Origin: an uncultured Eubacteriales bacterium
GTDB lineage: Bacteria > Bacillota > Clostridia > Christensenellales > UBA1242
NCBI GenBank assembly: GCA_902796635.1
Contig: CADBPU010000046.1
Span: 1 to 13,372 of the forward strand
DNA: 13,372 nt
Direction of reading: 5' to 3'
The position numbers were made by a program, and so were the translations under genes. Below the pieces are notes generated by a model. That model searched no databases. It saw only the letters and a list, made by a program, of their open reading frames with translations, and had not been told where the DNA came from. This document shows positions 1 to 7,867 of this stretch, piece by piece (the first letter of the stretch is position 1; the number at the start of each line of letters is the position of its first letter).

Positions 1-144
1 ACAGAAATGGTTATGCCAGGCGATAACATCGAAATGACAATCAACCTTACAAAAGATGTTGCTATGGAAGAAGGTATGAGATTTGCTATCCGTGAAGGTG
101 GCAGAACAGTTGGTTCAGGCGTTGTAACAAAAATTATTAAGTAA
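1..144 (+). CDS. tuf: Elongation factor Tu, C-terminal end (partial)
   Basis: The window opens inside a reading frame giving 47 residues that end in VGSGVVTKIIK and a TAA stop. The MVMPGDN, MEEGMRFAIREGG and RTVGSGVV blocks are the hallmark end of EF-Tu domain 3, the beta barrel that helps bind aminoacyl-tRNA and EF-Ts. EF-Tu is the GTPase that delivers aminoacyl-tRNA to the ribosome in the cytoplasm. The GTPase domain and the start lie to the left of the window. The codon mix (ggc, atc, cgt, aac) is richer in G and C than the genes to the right, as expected for a very highly expressed gene. A terminator follows, so it does not appear to be co-transcribed with the next gene. Confidence 0.97.
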   Translation, partial: TEMVMPGDNIEMTINLTKDVAMEEGMRFAIREGGRTVGSGVVTKIIK

Positions 145-181
145 TTAATTGCTTAAATAGTTTTAAGTTTGAATTAAATAT

Positions 182-213
182 AAAAATTGCAATCAAAAGG
201 TTGCAATTTTTTT
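182..213 (+). terminator. Rho-independent terminator after tuf
   Basis: An 11-bp perfect stem (182-192 with 201-211, built on TTGCAA) with an 8-nt loop runs directly into seven T residues (207-213). It lies 37 nt after the tuf stop codon and separates tuf from the next gene, which has its own promoter. Confidence 0.88.
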
Positions 214-236
214 GTGTTTAATGTTATGATTCACTA

Positions 237-264
237 TTGACAAACAATTTTGATATGATATAAT
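237..264 (+). promoter_or_regulatory. Sigma-A-type promoter for the 220-aa gene
   Basis: A perfect -35 box TTGACA (237-242) is followed by a 16-nt spacer and a perfect extended -10, TGaTATAAT (256-264). A second TATAAT overlaps at 264-269 but would sit 21 nt from the -35 box. Transcription should begin near 271, leaving a leader of only about 11 nt that still holds the GAGG ribosome binding site (273-276). Confidence 0.85.
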
Positions 265-281
265 ATAATCACGAGGTTAGT

Positions 282-944
282 ATGAAAAATTTTAGAAAAA
301 GTCATATAGAACATGTTTGGGATTTGGATATGCTATTTAGAGCAGAAAATCCACAAAGAGAAAGATTATATCAAGAAGCATTAGACAAAATTAATAATGA
401 CAAGCTTGTTGTTGATTTTTGGAATTTGCTTGTTGATTACAAAAAAAATGATAAGGAAGATTATCAATTAGATATTGCTCAATCAGCTTTGGCAACCAGT
501 ATTACATCAAACATTTTGAGTGTAAATGGAAACGGTGTTTTATCGACTATTACAGCATTAGGAGCAGCAGGGATGTTGGTTGATTTTGCAGTAAACAATT
601 TGCATAAAATTCCTAAAGCTGAAAGAATTCAAGCATCACTTGAGGCAATGAGAGTAATTGAACCAGAGTTATACAATATTGAATTATGCTTCAACAAAGC
701 GCCAATGCATCTTATACCAATGGTTAGCGATGGAACGAATCCAGAAAAACCAAAAGATGGATTAAAATATGAACCTAATTTTGAAGGAAAAGATAGATAT
801 ATTGAGTTGCATAACAAATTATTAAAAAATAAATGTTTATATTTAGATATAGGAAATGATACTATAACAATTCTAGTAAACGATAAAGAAAAAAAGAATG
901 AAGATGATTTGGTGACATACGAATGTGAATTACCAGAAATTTAA
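282..944 (+). CDS. Unrecognised 220-aa protein
   Basis: I do not recognise this family. It is a real gene: it has a consensus promoter, a GAGG site at 273-276 five bases before the ATG, and a strong terminator just after the stop, so it is a single-gene unit. The first ~60 residues are charged and helical. Residues about 66-105 are the odd part, a Ser/Ala/Gly/Ile-rich stretch with few charges (VNGNGVLSTITALGAAGML inside it) that could be a buried helical hairpin or weak membrane-interacting segment; it is not a clear transmembrane helix. Residues 106-150 contain a proline-spaced segment, and the tail is acidic and lysine-rich. There is no signal peptide, and no metal-binding or catalytic motif that I can see. 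Its place between tuf and addB gives no clue to its role. Confidence 0.8.
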   Translation: MKNFRKSHIEHVWDLDMLFRAENPQRERLYQEALDKINNDKLVVDFWNLLVDYKKNDKEDYQLDIAQSALATSITSNILSVNGNGVLSTITALGAAGMLVDFAVNNLHKIPKAERIQASLEAMRVIEPELYNIELCFNKAPMHLIPMVSDGTNPEKPKDGLKYEPNFEGKDRYIELHNKLLKNKCLYLDIGNDTITILVNDKEKKNEDDLVTYECELPEI

Positions 945-948
945 TAAT

Positions 949-978
949 AAAAACACAAGACTTATCTTGTGTTTTTTT
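949..978 (+). terminator. Rho-independent terminator after the 220-aa gene
   Basis: A 12-bp perfect stem (949-960 with 965-976, core ACACAAGA/TCTTGTGT) with a CTTA loop ends in seven T residues (972-978). It starts 4 nt after the stop codon, so it isolates this gene from addB. Confidence 0.9.
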
Positions 979-1016
979 ATGTGATAATAAATAAAAATAT
1001 TTATAAATTGATTTTG

Positions 1017-1052
1017 AATTTTATTTTATTATTTTTAATAATAAATAAAATT
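1017..1052. repeat. A/T-only inverted repeat overlapping the addB promoter
   Basis: The left arm 1017-1033 and right arm 1037-1052 pair over 16 bp with one bulged T (1024) and a TTT loop. Every base is A or T. The right arm ends inside the -35 box (1051-1056) of the addB promoter. It could act as an UP element, an operator or a cruciform-prone site. Such palindromes also arise by chance in DNA this rich in A and T. Confidence 0.45.
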
Positions 1053-1079
1053 TACAAATATGATTAAAAATGATATTAT
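1051..1079 (+). promoter_or_regulatory. Promoter of the addB-addA operon, predicted leaderless
   Basis: TTTACA (1051-1056, one mismatch to TTGACA), an exact 17-nt spacer and an extended -10 TGaTATTAT (1071-1079). Only six bases separate the -10 box from the addB ATG at 1086, so the expected transcription start is at or within a base or two of the A of the ATG. No Shine-Dalgarno sequence could fit in such an mRNA, and none is visible. Confidence 0.7.
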
Positions 1080-1085
1080 TAAAAT

Positions 1086-4000
1086 ATGAGCAAGTCAAAC
1101 AATGCATCAAAAGATAATATTGCTCAAATTATACTTTCAAATTCATATTTGTCTGGTTTTTATGAAATAATTGATGAAATAAAACAAAAAATTAAAAACC
1201 CAAGCGAAAACATTATACTTGTTGTACCAGATAAGTTCAGTTTGAACGCAGAGCAAATTTTTATGGAAAGAACAGGACTTTCCAGTGTTTTTAATGTTTG
1301 GCTTACAACGCTATCAAGACTGATATCAAAAGTTGTTGATTTGGACACGAATAACTTTAAGTTATTGTCCAAAAATAGTGGTACTATGCTTGTCAGCCAA
1401 ATTATTTTGAATAATATAGATAAAATTTCCACATACAAAAAAGTTGCAAACGATTATGCTTTGGCAGAAAACATGTATAATATCATTAATTTATTAAAAA
1501 GTAGTGGAGTTATGCCTGCTGATTTGATTAAAAATTTTGATGATACAAATTTTGGCTATAAACTCAAAGATATTTATGTTATATACAATGAATATGAAAA
1601 ACAAATGCGAAACAATATTGATGCAATAACTCGCCTTGAAATCTTTGACGAAAAAGTGAAAATAAATGAATACATAAACAATAGTCATATTTATTTTGCA
1701 ATGTTTGATAGTTTTACAAACGTGCAGTATAAATCACTATCAAATTTGGCAAAAAACTGCAAAAGTTTTACAATTTCTTTATGTGCCAATACTTTGCAAG
1801 AAAATTCTATGATTTTTGATAACTCTGTTTTTGAAAAACTTAAAAACTATTTTTATGATTATCATATAAATTATCAAATTAAAAATACTTTGCTTAATGG
1901 TAGTGATATACAAAATTATTTATCTAAAAATTTGTTTACTCTTGCCTACAAAAATGAAAAATTTAAGAGGTTAGAAACAAACAAAATCAAGTTGATAGAA
2001 TGTTCAAATATTGACGAAGAAGCAAGATATGTCGCAAGCAAAATAAAGTATTTGATTTTGGAAAAGGGTTATGAGTTTGATGATATAAATGTTGCAGTAA
2101 ATGGCCTTGTTGACTATCAACTATCAATTCAAAAGATTTTTGAAGAATTTGATTTACCATATTATATGGATAGTTCCAGAAATCTTTTGGAACATTATTT
2201 CACCCAAACAATTTTCAAAGTAGCAAGTTTTGTATCTAGTCAAAAAACAATGAGCAATGCGATATCAATAGTTATGAGCCCATTGTTTGATTTGGATACG
2301 AAAAAGAAAAATGATTTTCAAAATTACTGCTTCAAATACAATGTGTTTGGTAATGAGTTTTATAAACCTTTTCAAGAAGAAAAAAATGAGTTGTGCGAAA
2401 ATGCGGAATTTGTGCGAAAAAATGTGTTTGATAATATACAAAAATTTGAAAACGAACTTTCAAAATGCAAGTCTTTTATTGATTATAAAAATTGCTTAAT
2501 TTCATATATTGAAAGCATAAATGCAAAATCTATTATTGATATAATTTCTCAAACACAAAATGATGTTGTTAAAAAACAAATTGATAGTCAAATTTATGAT
2601 AAGTTTTTCAAGACGCTTGATGAAATTGATGATTTTGTCGAAAACATACAAATTTCACAAAAAAACTTTTTTGATATGCTTTCTAGTTGTTTGAATGGTG
2701 TAAATTTACTCACAACACCACTTATGTGTGATGCTATTTTTGTTGGTGATGCTTCACAAAGCACATACTACCCACGCAAGGTGCTGTTTGTTATGGGTGC
2801 CACACAAAGCAGAATGCCTGCATATCAAGCAGACTATGGAACAATGACAGATAGTGAGATTGCAATATTCAAATCAAGCAACAAAATATCGCCAACAATA
2901 AAGGAACTAAACAAAAGAGAAAGATTTAAGTTGTTTAATTTATTATTGTCTGCAAGTGATAGACTAGAACTCAGTTTCAGCACACAAATTAATGGTCAAA
3001 TTGAATTCAAAAGCGAATTTGTTGTCGCATTGCAAAATATTATTACAACAAACAGTAAACCACTTGCCATCGAAAGGTATAGTTATGAAGAATTAAAAAT
3101 ATTTAATGATACATCATCTCAAAACTCTGTATATATGATTGGCACAACACAAAATGCAATAAAAATCGCGACTGGCAGAGAATCAAACTTAAAGAAAATA
3201 TTAATTGATAATTATTCTCAACAACTAGATATTGAGAAACAAAAATATTTGGAAGATGATTCAAGATTTGTAATTAATAATACCAGACAAAAATTATTTG
3301 TGAATGGCAAGACTTCAACAAGCCAAATAGAGCGATATTTCAAATGCCCTTTTATGCAATTTGTTGATTATGGTATAAAGCCAAAAGATAATCCTAAATT
3401 TGAAATACAAAACATAGATGTTGGTAATATTTTGCATAAGGTTGCTGAAAAGTATGTTTTGTTTTGCATAAAAAACAACTATGTATTTGATTTTGAAAAT
3501 AGTAAAAAGGTTGAACAAATTTTTGACGAAATTTTGAAAGAAGACAAATTCAAAATTTTTACAAAACAGGTCTATGCATTGACAAATTTGAAAAGTGAAG
3601 CAGTTAGATTTTGTGATGCAATCAAAAATCAAATAATATCTAGTGATTTCAAACCACAGTATGCGGAAAAGCAATTTGAGAATTATAAATTAGATAACAA
3701 TTTGCATATTTCTGGCGTTGTTGACAGAATTGATGTTTTGGATATTGATTCTAATAAATATATGCGTATTATCGACTACAAGACAGGCAGAGATAGTTTT
3801 TCTTTCAAAGATATCTATTTTGGCATAAAAATTCAACTTCTTGTTTATATGAGCGTGATAAAAAATATACTTGGAGAAAAACCTGTCAGTTTTGGCTATA
3901 TGCCAATCAAAAACAAATTTTATGATTTTTATGATGAAGAATTTGAGCATTTCAAAATAGATGGTATCACTCTAAAAAATGATGGTATGATTTTGAGATT

Positions 4001-4310
4001 AGATAAGAATTTAATTGATAACAAAAAAAGTAATATCATAAATGTAGAGTTCAAAAAAGATGGAGAATTTACTGAAAGCACATTAAAATATTTACTTGAA
4101 GATGGCGAGATTTTGAAATTAGAAACATACACATTCAAAGTTTTGAATAATGCAGTCAAAGAGATGCTTGATGGCTACATTATTCCAAAGCCATATAAAG
4201 ATGGTTCTTATTGTCCTTGCGACAAGTGCAAATATAAGGGGTTATGTCATTATAAAACAGAAGTTTCTGGATATAGAGAAATAACAAAAAAACAAAAAAC
4301 AGATTTTTAG
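1086..4310 (+). CDS. addB: AddB subunit of the AddAB helicase-nuclease
   Basis: AddB is the second-strand nuclease and iron-sulfur subunit of AddAB, the Bacillota counterpart of RecBCD that resects double-strand breaks for RecA loading. The 1074 residues are slightly short for the family. The C-terminal nuclease is intact: GNILH (780-784), D880/D883, DYKTG (897-901) and QLLVY downstream. The four cluster-binding cysteines are present as C754 and C1045-x2-C1048-x5-C1054. The N-terminus is unusual: where the family has a GxxGxGKS/T P-loop, residues 15-29 read IILSNSYLSGFYEII, with no lysine. The start is firm because an in-frame TAA lies at 1080-1082, two codons upstream. There is no Shine-Dalgarno site and the promoter geometry predicts a leaderless message. 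addA follows after 20 bp, so the two form one operon. Confidence 0.93.
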   Translation: MSKSNNASKDNIAQIILSNSYLSGFYEIIDEIKQKIKNPSENIILVVPDKFSLNAEQIFMERTGLSSVFNVWLTTLSRLISKVVDLDTNNFKLLSKNSGTMLVSQIILNNIDKISTYKKVANDYALAENMYNIINLLKSSGVMPADLIKNFDDTNFGYKLKDIYVIYNEYEKQMRNNIDAITRLEIFDEKVKINEYINNSHIYFAMFDSFTNVQYKSLSNLAKNCKSFTISLCANTLQENSMIFDNSVFEKLKNYFYDYHINYQIKNTLLNGSDIQNYLSKNLFTLAYKNEKFKRLETNKIKLIECSNIDEEARYVASKIKYLILEKGYEFDDINVAVNGLVDYQLSIQKIFEEFDLPYYMDSSRNLLEHYFTQTIFKVASFVSSQKTMSNAISIVMSPLFDLDTKKKNDFQNYCFKYNVFGNEFYKPFQEEKNELCENAEFVRKNVFDNIQKFENELSKCKSFIDYKNCLISYIESINAKSIIDIISQTQNDVVKKQIDSQIYDKFFKTLDEIDDFVENIQISQKNFFDMLSSCLNGVNLLTTPLMCDAIFVGDASQSTYYPRKVLFVMGATQSRMPAYQADYGTMTDSEIAIFKSSNKISPTIKELNKRERFKLFNLLLSASDRLELSFSTQINGQIEFKSEFVVALQNIITTNSKPLAIERYSYEELKIFNDTSSQNSVYMIGTTQNAIKIATGRESNLKKILIDNYSQQLDIEKQKYLEDDSRFVINNTRQKLFVNGKTSTSQIERYFKCPFMQFVDYGIKPKDNPKFEIQNIDVGNILHKVAEKYVLFCIKNNYVFDFENSKKVEQIFDEILKEDKFKIFTKQVYALTNLKSEAVRFCDAIKNQIISSDFKPQYAEKQFENYKLDNNLHISGVVDRIDVLDIDSNKYMRIIDYKTGRDSFSFKDIYFGIKIQLLVYMSVIKNILGEKPVSFGYMPIKNKFYDFYDEEFEHFKIDGITLKNDGMILRLDKNLIDNKKSNIINVEFKKDGEFTESTLKYLLEDGEILKLETYTFKVLNNAVKEMLDGYIIPKPYKDGSYCPCDKCKYKGLCHYKTEVSGYREITKKQKTDF

Positions 4311-4330
4311 AAAGTTAAAGGGGGTAAAGT

Positions 4331-7300
4331 ATGAGTAAGTGGACTCAAAGCCAGCAAGAAGTCATAGAACACAAAAATGGAAATTTGCTTGTTTCTGCTT
4401 CGGCAGGCAGTGGAAAAACCAGTGTTTTGATTGAAAAGATAGTTCAGTTAATTTTACATGACAACGTGCATTTGAAAAACTTGCTTGTTGTTACTTTTAC
4501 CAATTCTGCAAGTTTGGAAATCAAGCAGAGATTGCAAAAAAGTTTGGAAGAAACTGGCGACAAAACTTTACTCTTGGAACTTGAAGATTTGTGGAATAGT
4601 GATATTTTAACTTTTGACGGATTTTGTATAAAAGTCATAAAAGAGTTTGGCTATGAGATTGGTCAAAACAATAATTTTTCTGTCGCCGACAACTCACTTT
4701 CTGGACTTTTGCAAAATCAAGCACTAGATAATTTGCTTTCAAAATATAGCAAAAAGCCAAATGATAAATTTTTGAATGTTTTGGAAACATTTTTTGAAAA
4801 CAGAAATGATAAATCTTTTAGAAGTGGCGTAATTTCACTATACAATTTTTTACGTAGTAAAAATGATGATGTATCATATCAATCAAAATTAGACGATATC
4901 TATGATTTTAGCAACAATAGTGAAGCCATAAAATTCTTAAATGCTTTTCTTATAACTTCAAAAAACAATTTCAAAAGTAAGCTTGATTTGTTATATACTC
5001 AAAGCAACGCTCTTGGTGATGATGCTGTTTCAAATGCAATTTTGGATGCAAAAAACCAAATTGATATGCTTGGAAATGATTTTTTCATTAATTTTGAAAT
5101 ACTTAAAAATGGCTTTAATTTTTCTATGCCAAGAAAAAGTAAAAAAGACATTGTGGAGATTCTAGAAATTAAAGAAAGTTTTTTGAAGGCCAAAAATGAA
5201 TTTGTCAAAGATATTGATTTGGTTGTTTCAAGTGAGTTGAAGTCAATTTCTAATGACGATATAAAAAAGGATTTAGAAATCACAAAACATAGATTACAAT
5301 ATCTCTTTGAAATTGTTGACGAATTTGAAAAAGAATATTCTGCATTAAAAGCCAACATGCAGGTACTTGACTTTGTTGATATAGAGCAAAAAGCCAACAA
5401 AATTTTATGTAATAAACAAATTGCAACAAGTTTACAGAATAAATATGATTGGATTTTTATTGACGAATATCAAGACACAAGTTTGTTGCAAGAAAGTATT
5501 GTCAAAAAGATAACAACTGGCGACAATCTCTTTATGGTGGGCGATTTCAAACAAAGCATTTATAGATTTCGTCAAGCAGAGCCAAAAATTTTTATCAATA
5601 AATACAATCAATACAAAAAAATGCAAAATTATGGCAACGTTATTGATTTGAAAACTAATTTTAGAAGTGAAAAACCAATTCTTGATTTTAATAATTTTGT
5701 GTTTGATAAAATATATAAAGAATCTATTGATGAATTTGAATATAAAGGCAATGCAGATTTGGAGTTTGGTGGTACAGCGAAGAGTTCAACAGACGATTCA
5801 CAAGTAAAAATTCTTATTGTTGACCAAGAAGATAATGATGAAGAAAATATTATTCAAGAAAGTTTTAATGAAAATGAAAAACAAGACACCGGCGTTTATT
5901 CGGTAAAAAATAGCTCAATAAAAAAAGATGAAGAAGATAGCATAACAAGAGAATCTTTGGTGCTTGCAAAAGAAATACTTTCCATGATTGGAAAAACATA
6001 TTATGATGCTAAAAATGATGTAAAAAGGCCAATTACATTTGGAGATATTGCAGTACTTTCAAGGGGCAAAAACAATGTTTTGCCAAGCGTAAAAAGAGTG
6101 CTTAACAAAGCTGGAATACCAGTAAATGCGATTTATGAAGAAACTTTGTTTGAAAATTATGACATGCAAATACTACTTGATATCTTAAAAACAATTCAAA
6201 ATCATCACAATGATTATTCTCTATTATCTGCATTAAGCAATATAGGTAAGTTATCTTTTGATGAATTATCGCAGATTAGACAATTATTTAGGCAGGCAGA
6301 ATTTTTTTATCAAGCAGTTGATTTATATATTAGCCAATTTGATGATATTATTTCTATTAAATTAAAAGCATTTTTTGAAAAGATTAATGATTACAAAAAT
6401 TATGCTCAATATAATGATATTTGCAGTTTGATTATCAAGATTGTTCAAAATGAAAATCTACATACATATTTCGCTGTCAACAATATGGGTGAAGAGTTTG
6501 AAAACCATTTGAGATTATTGATTGATAGTATACAGAGCATAAAAAATTATAATTTGTTTGAATTTGTGAATTATCTTGATACTTTTGGTCAAGATTTCAA
6601 ATTTGATAGCAACATAAAAGATGGTGAAAATTCAATAACGCTTAGCACAATTCACAAAAGTAAGGGACTTGAATATCCCGTTGTGTTTTTGATTGGTGCA
6701 GGAAAACAGTTCAGCACAACAAGTCAAACCCAAAAGATATTAATGGATAATGATTGGGGTATATCAATGCCAAGCTATAACTTGCAAGAGCACAAGGCAT
6801 ACCAAAATTTTATAAACAAATCCTTCAAATTGAAAATTAGAAGTGAAAACAGAAAGGAAGAAAAGCGCCTTTTATATGTTGCTCTTACAAGGGCAAAAAA
6901 CCATTTGACTATTATTGGTTCAAATAAGATTAAAAATATAAATTCTTTGCAAAGCGAATACGACATCTTTTCTGCCAATAGTTTTATGAAATGGATTTTG
7001 GGTTGTTTGAACGAACAAGAATTGCAAAGTCTCAAAAATAATCACAACATAAAAATTCAATTTGCAAATTCATGTTTTGAATTTAATTCAATTTCAAAAG
7101 ACGAAATAGCATTTACTGAAAAACAAGAAAATAAACCAGCACAATCTACTGATGAGCGAAAAGAAAAACTTATTGATATATTGTCTCAAAAATTCCCGCA
7201 TAACAATCTTGCAAAAAAGAGTTCTGTCAGTCAAATTATGGAGCAGGAAGAACATTATAATATTACGGATTTAAGTTTTAATCATAGCGACAAGCAAAAT

Positions 7301-7795
7301 GATTTAGATTTTCTCGCTATTGGGACTGCGTATCATAAATATATGGAATTGCTTGAATTTGTGGCTAATGAAGAAGAAATAAGGAAGCAAATACAGCAAC
7401 TTAAAGTATATAACAAAATAAGTGCAGAAGAAACTAACTTTGTTGATGAAGAAAAGATAATAATAGCCATTAAGCAAATTGCAGAATTGATTGATAAAGA
7501 TGATATTGTTTTGAAGGAACAGCAGTTTTTGAGTTATTTTCCAGCAAATATGTTGGTTGATACTGAAAAACAAAACAAGGTACTTGTGCAAGGTGTTGCA
7601 GATTTGATTATAATAAAGCAAAACCAAATCATTTTAATTGATTATAAGACTTCGAGATTAAAAGAAAGCGAATTTGCTGACAAATATCGCACTCAATTGG
7701 GTATTTATTCAAAAGCAATACAGGCATTTTATAAAAAAGATGTTTCAAAAAAACTCATTTATAGTTTTTATTTAGATAAACTTATAACAATTTGA
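4331..7795 (+). CDS. addA: AddA subunit of the AddAB helicase-nuclease
   Basis: AddA is the ATP-driven 3'-5' motor and a nuclease of AddAB, acting on broken DNA ends in the cytoplasm. All SF1A (UvrD-like) helicase motifs are in order over 1154 residues: Q motif near 5-12, Walker A ASAGSGKT (23-30, K29), motif Ia VVTFTNSAS, Walker B FIDEYQDTS (376-384), motif III MVGDFKQSIYRFRQAEP, motif IV NFRS, motif V TIHKSKGLEYP (773-783) and motif VI RLLYVALTRAK (846-856). The C-terminal RecB-family nuclease has GTAYH (998-1002), D1091, DYKTSR (1104-1109) and a QLGIY motif. A strong AAAGGGGGT site (4317-4325) precedes the ATG by 5 nt, unlike the SD-less addB start. It ends in TGA. About 110 acidic, low-complexity residues (roughly 480-540) interrupt the region after motif IV. 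Confidence 0.97.
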   Translation: MSKWTQSQQEVIEHKNGNLLVSASAGSGKTSVLIEKIVQLILHDNVHLKNLLVVTFTNSASLEIKQRLQKSLEETGDKTLLLELEDLWNSDILTFDGFCIKVIKEFGYEIGQNNNFSVADNSLSGLLQNQALDNLLSKYSKKPNDKFLNVLETFFENRNDKSFRSGVISLYNFLRSKNDDVSYQSKLDDIYDFSNNSEAIKFLNAFLITSKNNFKSKLDLLYTQSNALGDDAVSNAILDAKNQIDMLGNDFFINFEILKNGFNFSMPRKSKKDIVEILEIKESFLKAKNEFVKDIDLVVSSELKSISNDDIKKDLEITKHRLQYLFEIVDEFEKEYSALKANMQVLDFVDIEQKANKILCNKQIATSLQNKYDWIFIDEYQDTSLLQESIVKKITTGDNLFMVGDFKQSIYRFRQAEPKIFINKYNQYKKMQNYGNVIDLKTNFRSEKPILDFNNFVFDKIYKESIDEFEYKGNADLEFGGTAKSSTDDSQVKILIVDQEDNDEENIIQESFNENEKQDTGVYSVKNSSIKKDEEDSITRESLVLAKEILSMIGKTYYDAKNDVKRPITFGDIAVLSRGKNNVLPSVKRVLNKAGIPVNAIYEETLFENYDMQILLDILKTIQNHHNDYSLLSALSNIGKLSFDELSQIRQLFRQAEFFYQAVDLYISQFDDIISIKLKAFFEKINDYKNYAQYNDICSLIIKIVQNENLHTYFAVNNMGEEFENHLRLLIDSIQSIKNYNLFEFVNYLDTFGQDFKFDSNIKDGENSITLSTIHKSKGLEYPVVFLIGAGKQFSTTSQTQKILMDNDWGISMPSYNLQEHKAYQNFINKSFKLKIRSENRKEEKRLLYVALTRAKNHLTIIGSNKIKNINSLQSEYDIFSANSFMKWILGCLNEQELQSLKNNHNIKIQFANSCFEFNSISKDEIAFTEKQENKPAQSTDERKEKLIDILSQKFPHNNLAKKSSVSQIMEQEEHYNITDLSFNHSDKQNDLDFLAIGTAYHKYMELLEFVANEEEIRKQIQQLKVYNKISAEETNFVDEEKIIIAIKQIAELIDKDDIVLKEQQFLSYFPANMLVDTEKQNKVLVQGVADLIIIKQNQIILIDYKTSRLKESEFADKYRTQLGIYSKAIQAFYKKDVSKKLIYSFYLDKLITI

Positions 7796-7805
7796 TTATA
7801 TTTGT

Positions 7806-7834
7806 TTGACAAAAACAAAAACAAATTTTATACT
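7806..7834 (+). promoter_or_regulatory. Sigma-A-type promoter for the coiled-coil membrane protein
   Basis: A perfect TTGACA (7806-7811), a 17-nt spacer and TATACT (7829-7834). Transcription should start near 7841, so the mRNA carries the AAGGAGGT site at 7857-7864 and the ATG at 7868. It lies only 10 nt after the addA stop, in a 72-bp gap. Confidence 0.85.
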
Positions 7835-7856
7835 TAATGTAGTTATTTGGATTTAC

Positions 7857-7864
7857 AAGGAGGT
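7857..7864 (+). promoter_or_regulatory. Consensus ribosome binding site that fixes the start at 7868
   Basis: AAGGAGGT is an exact match to the anti-Shine-Dalgarno complement and lies 3 nt before ATG 7868. A TTG at 7847 in the same frame lies upstream of this site and has no ribosome binding site of its own, so the longer reading is rejected. Confidence 0.85.
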
Positions 7865-7867
7865 CTT

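Noticed and set aside
1160..4159. Minus-strand open frames inside addB
   Set aside because: The plus-strand frame carries all family motifs; the opposite frames have Phe/Ile/Asn-rich composition expected from reverse complement of AT-rich coding DNA and have no start signals.
4983..5165. 60-codon plus-strand frame inside addA
   Set aside because: It is an out-of-frame shadow between helicase motifs, with no binding site.
7304..7627. 107-codon minus-strand frame inside the AddA nuclease domain
   Set aside because: It overlaps the conserved GTAYH and D1091 nuclease motifs of addA and has no promoter or binding site.
7800..7829. Hairpin (ATTTGTTT / AAACAAAT) followed by TTTT after addA as a terminator
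   Set aside because: The 8-bp stem has a single G-C pair, an 11-nt loop and only four T residues. It overlaps a convincing promoter and is more likely chance.
7847..7867. TTG start at 7847 giving a longer coiled-coil membrane protein
   Set aside because: The consensus AAGGAGGT at 7857-7864 lies inside the extension and directs initiation at ATG 7868; the extension has no binding site of its own and starts only about 6 nt after the expected transcription start.
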